Assembly (NCBI GenBank): GCA_963920635.1
Contig: OY987301.1
Location: 21,680,501 to 21,744,500 of the forward strand
Length of the DNA stretch: 64,000 bases
From: Pseudeuparius sepicola
Taxonomy: Eukaryota > Arthropoda > Insecta > Coleoptera > Anthribidae
Direction: 5' to 3'
Positions 57,363 to 64,000 of this stretch are shown here, one piece after another (the stretch's first letter is position 1; every line of letters begins with the position of its first letter). Both the position numbers and the translations under genes were made by a program. The notes under the pieces were generated by a model. It was not told the origin of the DNA. It was given only the letters and a program-made list of their open reading frames with translations, and did not search any database.

Positions 57363-58738
57363 CAGTGTCCACCAAAAAGTTTTTTAATTCAACCACTCAA
57401 ACGTGGTCCCTTGACTTTAGCTATATCTGTCAAAAATTGCATTTAAAAAATAAAAACGCCCAAAATGGGTTTGTTTGTTAAAATTTCCAAAAGTTTTTTT
57501 TGAAAAAGTTTTTATATAAAAAAAGATTTTCTTTTTTGGTATTTTTTAATAAAGTTTGAAATTTCTAAAAACTTGTAACTGCATAAAAACTGTTTTATAT
57601 CACTAGCTTTACCATTATATTCACTTTTTATTGCTACATATCGGTAACAATATGTGTTTTTAAAAAAAATTAAGTTGTATTATGAAGCATTTAGGATACA
57701 AATTTATATCGATTAAATTTTCCTGTACAAAAGTGGTGGCAATGTAATAATATATTAAAATATCATCAAACTATTTCAAGTATCTGACTAACTTAAATTC
57801 AGGACTTTTTACGGCTAAAAATATCTACAATAATTAAGATGAAAAGTGAATTGCCCCGTAAAAAGTGGTGAATTTTGGTTAGGTATATGAAATATTTTGG
57901 TGGTGTCTTAATTTATTATTATTTTGGCATCAATTTTGTACAGGAACATTTTTAATGTAAATAAATTTATATCCTAAATGCTTCACGGTATATATACATC
58001 AAATTTGCACCAGATATAACATAGTTTTAAAGTATTACATCTACATCTTTTAAAAAACACATATTCTTATCGATATTTAGCAATAAAAAGTGAATAGAAT
58101 GAAGTTAGTAATTTATTATATAAGAGCTAAAAGTGACATTTTATTTTGTGAGAAGGGAAGTTTGGAACACAACGCTGAAGACACATATATATTATACTCT
58201 ATTTTTTCTACATACAAAGACCATTAAAATTATCATATTTAACGCATGCTTTCAATGTCATTTTATGACACTGGTGTTTCAACAAAGTAAATAATTTTTA
58301 ACACTCAGCGTTAAAAGTGATTTAATTTTTAACACCAGTGTCATAAAATGACATTCGTTAAATACTTTTAATGGGGTTTGTAAAAAAATAGTTTTTATGC
58401 AGTAGGTAACAAGTTTTTAAAATTTTCAGAAAGTTCAAAATTCTTAAAAAATGCAAAAATTTTTAATAAAGCGTTCAAATTTGGTACACTTTTGTGAAAT
58501 TGAAAAAGAAACAACTTTTTCAGTTAGAACTTTTTGAAATTGTAACAAACGAATCCATTTTCAGCGATCCTATTTTTTAAATGTAATTTTTTTTACAGGT
58601 AGTGAAAGTCACGTGACCACATTTGAGGGAGTCGTTTTCATCTTTTTTAAAGCAAAAGGTAATCAAAAATTTGAAATTAACAACAAATCGTTAATTAAAA
58701 ATTTGCCCTTTATAGTACGAACTTTTTGGAGGACCCTG
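57363..58738. mobile_element. Foldback MITE, family 4, with nested palindromes
   Basis: Ends CAGTGTCCACCAAAAAGTT and the near-complement AACTTTTTGGAGGACCCTG, flanked by TA. Several successive arm segments pair, for example AAACACATATTCTTATCGAT near 58,054 with the complementary region near 57,645. Inside is a separate palindrome (58,222-58,376). Non-coding. Confidence 0.8.
58222..58376. repeat. Inner palindrome of the foldback element
   Basis: AATGTCATTTTATGACACTG (58,254-58,278 in full, 25 bp) is repeated as an exact inverted copy at 58,331-58,355, with weaker pairing outside. It is off-centre in the larger element, so may be an independent insertion. Confidence 0.75.
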
Positions 58739-58740
58739 TA

Positions 58741-60122
58741 GGTGCTGACTTTAACGAAACTATTTCGAATTTTACTTTGCCTTAAAAGTGCAATCAAACG
58801 CCATTTGCCATTTGTCTAAAGGATTCTTTTCCGGGGCAAAAATTTAAGTTCGATTAAACTGACTGGCAACTAGTGGAGGCGAGATAGCTCCTATACAGGC
58901 GAACTTTTTCCGACTTCCCTAACTTCTTCAGGCCCTATAACCGACCATTTCCTTAACTATAACGACGCCTTTTATCGTGGAAGCTGTGTGGGCCTTTTAA
59001 ACTTATGTTTCCGTAATGTTTTCTTATTTTTTTTACGATGGAATTATTTATAAATAACTCTAGAAATATACCTATAGCGAACTATTGGTGCCTGTACTAA
59101 ACTAAAGAAATCAGAGAATCGTTTTTTCATCTTTCTGATTTTTATTTACCTGAATGTTCCCCACTGATTTTTCTTATCCAGGAATATAGGTACCTATATA
59201 AACCTTCATATTTAGAATTTACTATTTAGATATTGTATTTCAAACCTTGCTCTATACTGTATGTATAAATGTGTACCTATATACCTAGGTAAGGTACGAA
59301 TAGCTGGCAAAATATTATTAGTACAAATCCGAGAAATTTCTCCAGATGTAAATTAAAGAAGTCAAATTGCAGTGCCTAAGCTCTTGAGGAGAGAGGCCAC
59401 TTCAAAACCGATCTATTTGCGAGATCCCAAACTTTCTCATAGTCGTCTAACTCCATTTCTTTAACGCAATGGGACGACTTTCATTTTAAGGCGCTAAGTA
59501 ACATAAAAGGTTGGAATGTTTTACTTCTGATTTTGCCTCACTTAATAAATTAAAGAGCTGCTAACTTCCCATGTTCTACTAATTTAACATTTTGCCAAGT
59601 CCTTTAAATTTTTGCTTCTCTTCCATTTTGCTTCCGCCGCAGGCATGGATCCCAATCGAATTATATTTTGGCTATAAAGAATACTATTTATTAATGCTGA
59701 TTTGAAATTAAAAAGAGTGGGTGAGCCTGGTGAAGAAATCAACAATAATTATATCGATCTCAATTAAGATATTCACGATTTATCTTGTTGCCACTTCAGT
59801 TTGTGCAAAGGATTTGTAGGATTAAAAATTAATAAATAATCGAAAATACTCGAGGGGAGAAGCCCCATCTTTTATGAGATTTTCAAATGGCCTAACCCCA
59901 GTTTCTGTTTAGATCGTGTCTGCGCTAATCAGTTCGGACAGGATATAAATTGCATGTCAGTTCCTTTTACTTCTGATTATATCCAAATTGATAGGAAAGC
60001 AAAGAACTTTCTTTGACTGAGAGCGAACATTTTGTAATTTATATTACTTATAATTGGGTACAAGAAAAAGCGATAATGGGCATAAGCACTCAAAGTTAGA
60101 AAACAAAAAAAAATCGTAGTAA
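58741..60122. other. Intergenic DNA
   Basis: AT-rich, no feature recognised. Confidence 0.4.
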
Positions 60123-60167
60123 CCGCATACACGCGTGTTTCGTGTTATTTGGCAATCATCAGTACGG
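60123..60167 (-). ncRNA. Hammerhead-like ribozyme with decayed helix II
   Basis: Minus strand: helix I CCGUA/UGCGG (5 bp), exact core CUGAUGA, GAAA, helix III from the palindrome ACACGCGUGU, and a GUA cleavage site. Helix II (UUGCC to ACAC) pairs poorly, so it is probably inactive. Same layout as the Penelope pseudo-LTR motifs. Confidence 0.5.
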
Positions 60168-60238
60168 TGTAACATCAACCAAATAAAAAAGATAGGAATG
60201 ATTTGGGATGCAACAAATGAAGTCCAGGCAGGATTTTT

Positions 60239-60371
60239 GTTATATTTGTTATCTTTGTTATCTTTGTTATCTTTGTTATCTTTGTTATCTTTGTTATCTT
60301 TGTTATCTTTGCTATCTTTGTTATCTTTGTTATCTGTGTTATCTGTGTTATCTTTGTTATCTTTGTTATAA
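60239..60371. repeat. Minisatellite, 9-bp unit TTATCTTTG, about 14 copies
   Basis: Near-perfect array; a few units are TTATCTGTG, CTATCTTTG or TTATATTTG. Its translation gives Leu-Leu-Ser or Ile-Thr-Lys repeats, an artefact of the array. Confidence 0.95.
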
Positions 60372-60764
60372 TTGGGTATTTACCTAAATGCAATATTTAG
60401 GGTTGTATACCTACACCGGGGCCATCTTTATTATATTTGTGTTTGTGTATTTTATTTTAACATTGAAATAATTAAAGTGTGTACCTATAGGTACCACATT
60501 TTTTTATATGAGTGATATGACTGAAGATACTGAGATGAACATGCCTCATATAAAATACCGACAAAGTTAGACAAAAGCAAGCAAACAAACCCAATCCAAA
60601 TCAACTTTTACATCAGCTTTGAAAGTATAGGCATATTTTGTTCTCCATGAATTTCCAGTTTCAAAATTTCCCATTATTAATGTATCACCTAAATATTCAG
60701 AAGATGTTGATTCAAGTTTGAACCCTCAAGTTTAATTGTATCTTCTCCCCCATCTTCCCCTGTT

Positions 60765-60990
60765 TGTTTTCACAAGAGCTACACTTATCCACACCGCATC
60801 GATCGGCATTCATGGCCCTACCCCGGCTCTGGTTGGTTTTTCTGGTCCTTCCTACCGATACTTCGTGTTTGCCGTTAAAGATTTTTATTGTTTCCATCAA
60901 ATTTTGATACTCGATCGTCTTTCCACTTTATCATTATGGCTTTGGGTTACATGCACGGTTTGGGACGTATTTTCCACCCTTATTTATGTA
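60765..60990. repeat. Dispersed repeat family X, copy 3
   Basis: GTTTTCACAAGAGCTACACT, ATCGATCGGCATTC, GATTTTTATTGTTTCCATC and AAATTTTGAT correspond in order to copy 1 at 56,265-56,465. A 149-codon frame over this part is not shared with copy 1 and shows no domain. Confidence 0.5.
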
Positions 60991-61190
60991 TGGTTTCCGC
61001 CGATGACGCGACGTAACTATAGGGTGCAAAGAAGGCGGCGTAGCTGGTATTTTTGTGCCTTTGAACGGTCACACACTGCCCCTCATTTTAAATATTGCAA
61101 ATTTGGCAACATTGGTCTGTTAAATAACAGGAGATTTAGGTATGAGAAAAATAGAAATCCCGTTTTCTGGTTTACCCTTATTTGAATTAA

Positions 61191-61555
61191 TCTTAATTAT
61201 CTTAATGGAGCGTTAATATTATTATTGTTTTTCTTGGGGGTCTGATGCTGCAAACGCAAGATTGTTTAAATACCTAAAAGTATACAAGGTGATTCAGTCA
61301 TGATGTGGAAAAGATTAACAACATATAGTAGGGGAGGTCTACTCAAAAAAATAAATGCGACAAGGATCTTTTTGTCGAAGTTTAAAACGTATAGGAAATC
61401 AACCTTAGCATCTGAGTAACTCGACACTCATGGTTGACAAACTATACTAAGATTAGCACTGTTGTCACATAATATATGTCATTGTGCAATAATGTTATTG
61501 TTGAAGGCTCGGTTGCAGGTTATGAAGGAATAAGAAACCCTTATCCATTGAATTT
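61191..61555. other. Intergenic DNA
   Basis: No feature recognised. Confidence 0.35.
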
Positions 61556-61559
61556 TTAT

Positions 61560-61999
61560 TTGGGGTTTTTCTCCACCAATCTGGTTAAAAGACAACTTTT
61601 GCAAGTTGCCTGAAAAAATAATAAATTCTTAACAGTAAATGAACTAAACTTTGAACGTGTAACACAAAAAATAAGATCATGTCACGTCAAAGTGAAATGA
61701 CAGATTCATTCATAAATTTCAGATTAAAGTGTCATGACAACAGAAACAATAGCCTAGCCACCTGTCTGATATAGTAGGTACCCTGCGTGTTCTATCTAAT
61801 TATCTATACTAACGTCTCTTTGAATAAGTGGCAATAATATTTTACTGAATTCCACTGAACATTCAGTAACACAGTTGTCTGTATTTCCTAGAATAAATTC
61901 TGATTCTTTAATTTTTCGTCTATTTCCTACTTCTTCTTTGAGAATTGGTTTGGACCTATCCCACAAAATTCTATGATTGTTATTAAAAGAGTGTTCACA
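61560..61999 (-). pseudogene. Penelope-like endonuclease C-terminus and 3' flank, relic
   Basis: The minus strand from 62,008 reads EHSFNNNHRILWDRSKP, then NRRKIKESEFILG and NCVTECSVEFSKILLPLI, before a stop near 61,796. The His and following pattern resembles the C-terminal part of Penelope GIY-YIG endonucleases (compare SEHIVNNNH in the intact element). The 3' flank to 61,560 matches 19,930-20,175 in inverted orientation. The reverse transcriptase and GIY-YIG core are absent. Confidence 0.6.
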
Positions 62000-62000
62000 T

Positions 62001-62172
62001 ATTTTCAACTTCTTTTAATAACAATCATAGGATTTTGAGAGATAGGTCCAAACCAATTCGCAAAGAAGTATGAAATAGACGAAAAATTAAAGAATCAGCA
62101 TTTATTCTAGGAAATACAGACAACTGTGTTGCTAAATGGTCAGTGAAATTTAGTAAAATATTATTGTTATTC
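62001..62172 (+). pseudogene. Inverted twin of the Penelope endonuclease relic
   Basis: The plus strand reads NNNHRILRDRSKPIRKE, an in-frame stop, NRRKIKESAFILGNTDN and SVKFSKILL. It is an inverted copy of 61,830-61,999, with the symmetry axis near 62,000, and is slightly more decayed. Confidence 0.6.
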
Positions 62173-62180
62173 CAGGAAAC

Positions 62181-63110
62181 TCACTGAATGAACGAGGCCC
62201 GCTTTAGCAACAAAACCATATTAATAATTGTCCCATTCAAATATAATTATTAAGTTTCCATCAAGAAAACGATTATAAAACGCTATTTCGGGTTATGAGA
62301 AAAATCCTTTACACGAACAAACAACTTTTAAATTTTTCTGAAGTTTTCGTCGAAACCTAAATTATAGTGCAGTCATGCAATAATTAAAAAACTCTTACTA
62401 GGAAGCACTTTAAAACGGGATTTTTTTCCCAGAAGATGAGTCTAGAACTGGATCATCGAACCTCCTAACGACAAGCTTTGTCACAGGGAAAATTATGCTT
62501 GAGTCCGCATACTAAATCAATTAAGGATTAAATGTCCCTCGATACAGTCCGCCGTCCGCCTCAAAGTCCTTCAACCCTTTACGACCAAGAACTTAGGCGA
62601 AAAGTGTTGACCTACATTCAACCCCTTGTGCATTTCTGCTCCCTTTATTTTTCCGATATAGTCCGTTCTCTACGTATTTTTGCATTTGGAAGGAAACACG
62701 GAAACCGTGACTTTAAGTTTAAAAATATACTCTCTAGAGCTTTGCTTATATCTAATATTTTTCTCTATTACAAAATGCCGGTTGTGTTTATAGGTACCTA
62801 TATAAAGATTAGCAGACAGCTGATTTGGCGGCTTTGTCGGAGTCCCAGCTAATTTAAATGGATGTTTTATGGATATTTTATTCTATATGCGGCTTATGTT
62901 AATATCTAACCGAATTTAGGAAACTTGTTAACAAAAAATATAAAAACTCCAAATAAAATTATATGATTTCACCTTATATGCAGGGTTTTAATTTTGTCAT
63001 TTTTCCCTATAGCAAAAAATGGTAAATACAAAAGGAATCTAATGTAAAGCAGGGTGTTAAAGTATATTTTTTAAAACGGTTTTTTAATTAAAATTCTGGT
63101 GAAATACAAT
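62181..63110. other. Intergenic DNA upstream of the THAP gene
   Basis: A 106-codon frame at 62,532-62,852 has no recognisable motif. TATAGGTACCTATATAAA near 62,791 also occurs near 59,187. Nothing else is supported. Confidence 0.35.
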
Positions 63111-63222
63111 GAAGCTACCGGAATTTCGTTGCCGTTAGCAGTGACGTACGAAAACGTAGATCACACTACCTTTTCAAAAATAATTTCTAGACCCATGCCA
63201 TAATAAACCGACAACATTTTGT

Positions 63223-63410
63223 ACTTAGACAATAAGGAAAGACAGAGGACACCGCGCTTGCCTACCCTGCCGTGTATAGATTTTGTCACGTACGTCGTTT
63301 TGAACGGCGGCCATTTTATATGTGTCAAACAAAGCGAGTACGTTTTGAGTTAATTTAGAGAATTTGTGAATTAAAAGTAACAGTGATTAAGGGGAAAATA
63401 TACTCCTACG
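63223..63410 (+). promoter_or_regulatory. Putative promoter and 5' leader of the THAP gene
   Basis: GC-rich DNA directly upstream of the ATG includes CACGTACGTCGTTTTG and GGCGGCCATTTTATATG, the latter resembling a YY1/pleiohomeotic-type GCCAT site. No TATA box at a proven distance. AGACAATAAGGAAAGACAGA at 63,226 has an inverted relative at about 63,963-63,982. Start of transcription is not known. Confidence 0.4.
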
Positions 63411-63481
63411 ATGGAGAATTGTTCAGCGTTTGGTTGCAAAAGCGGAAGTGAAAAGCAAGAGCCCGGGATTTCGTTTCACAG
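63411..63481 (+). CDS. First coding exon of a THAP-domain protein (partial)
   Basis: The exon encodes MENCSAFGC, then a short polar stretch, then GISFHR. THAP domains are C2CH zinc fingers that bind DNA; they begin within a few residues of the start methionine with C-x(2-4)-C and continue to ISFHRFP. Here Cys4 and Cys9 are the first zinc ligands; the third Cys and the His would be encoded by later exons. The exon ends CACAG before GTATAA at 63,482, splitting the Arg codon exactly after ISFH, a common boundary in THAP genes. Reading through gives a stop at 63,543-63,545, so splicing is needed. The rest lies beyond the window. It could be a host transcription factor or a P-element-type transposase-derived gene. 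Confidence 0.72.
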
Positions 63482-64000
63482 GTATAAATATTTAAACAAG
63501 CTACCTTGGAAAGATGCCCTAAAACTTAATTTTTTCTCAATATAACTTCTTCAAATTCCTTCTACCTTTTGGTATGATAAAGAAGTGCATCGTTTTGTTT
63601 TTAAATAGGACCAATATAACTATTTTTCAACATCGTTTTTATTGAAAATTTCTTAATTGATTATGATAGTTTCGTAAAATATGGGCCACTATTCCATGGG
63701 CGTGCATTATTTATTTTATTTTGATTGATTCAAACTCGCCGCAAATAAATATATTTCAACACTTGACACCAGCTTTACATTTGGGAAATTATCTGGAAGT
63801 AAATACCAATATTTCAAATTACATGTAAGTTAAAATTAACTACCTTTTCATTTTTAACATTTTTATGATATTGGCTAAGAACGCGTTTCATGCTACGCCC
63901 TACACCACTGGCTTGTCGTGCGATGTGGCAGTCGGTAACACGGCCGCGAGCGCTGTTAGGCGTCCTCTCTCTTTCCTTGTCTAAAATTTTTCAAATGTCC
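63482..64000 (+). other. Start of the first intron of the THAP gene
   Basis: No acceptor followed by a THAP continuation was found before the window ends. A GC-rich block at 63,880-63,985 (ACGGCCGCGAGCGCTGTTAG) includes CTCTCTTTCCTTGTCT, inverted relative to the promoter sequence. Confidence 0.4.

Noticed and set aside
60135..60393. Leu/Ser-rich and Ile/Thr/Lys-rich peptides
   Set aside because: Translation of the TTATCTTTG minisatellite in two strands.
62532..62852. 106-codon frame upstream of the THAP gene
   Set aside because: No recognisable domain and no clear splice or promoter context.

Overview
This is a eukaryotic, AT-rich, almost gene-free stretch. The transposon content, the short GT-AG introns and a THAP zinc-finger exon suggest an insect or other arthropod; the order cannot be fixed from the sequence. 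There are no operons, ribosome binding sites or long host coding regions. Nearly all recognisable coding sequence belongs to transposable elements, and most short open frames look like chance or transposon shadow. All homology calls are by eye; no search was run.

Layout. 1-3.6 kb: intergenic DNA with a 241-bp tandem duplication and a GC-rich island. 3.6-5.2 kb: a hAT-like non-autonomous transposon with 8-bp target duplications, carrying two TA-flanked foldback MITEs. 5.2-10.9 kb: intergenic, with a hammerhead-like Penelope relic and the second copy of a duplicated regulatory-looking module (copies near 2.9 and 6.65 kb). 9.7-12.3 kb: three hAT remnants, one (10,880-12,012) with intact ends and an internally deleted transposase. 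13.7 kb: another hammerhead-like motif. 17.3-20.9 kb: foldback elements, a Penelope endonuclease relic and a Tc1-like MITE. 23.7-30.1 kb: a second copy of the 10.9-kb hAT, split by a 5.29-kb TA-flanked non-coding element rich in subterminal repeats. 33-36.6 kb: a related-looking repeat-rich element and tiny palindromic insertions.

36.9-43.9 kb is the centrepiece: a complete Penelope-like retroelement (reverse transcriptase plus GIY-YIG endonuclease, 867 codons, three 687-bp pseudo-LTRs carrying hammerhead-like motifs) fused head-to-head to a rearranged second copy. One 13-bp target duplication surrounds the whole, so it probably entered as a single event with template switching.

45.6-52.6 kb holds a degenerate family of a non-coding module, repeated at least six times and interrupted by MITEs. 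53.2-55.6 kb: a hairpin-capped truncated MITE and an inverted pair of tRNA-derived SINEs around a fourth hAT. 56-62 kb: dispersed repeats, a nested palindrome, a 9-bp minisatellite and a palindromic pair of Penelope endonuclease relics. At 63.4 kb the first coding exon of a THAP-domain gene begins on the plus strand; it is the only good candidate host gene and continues beyond the window.
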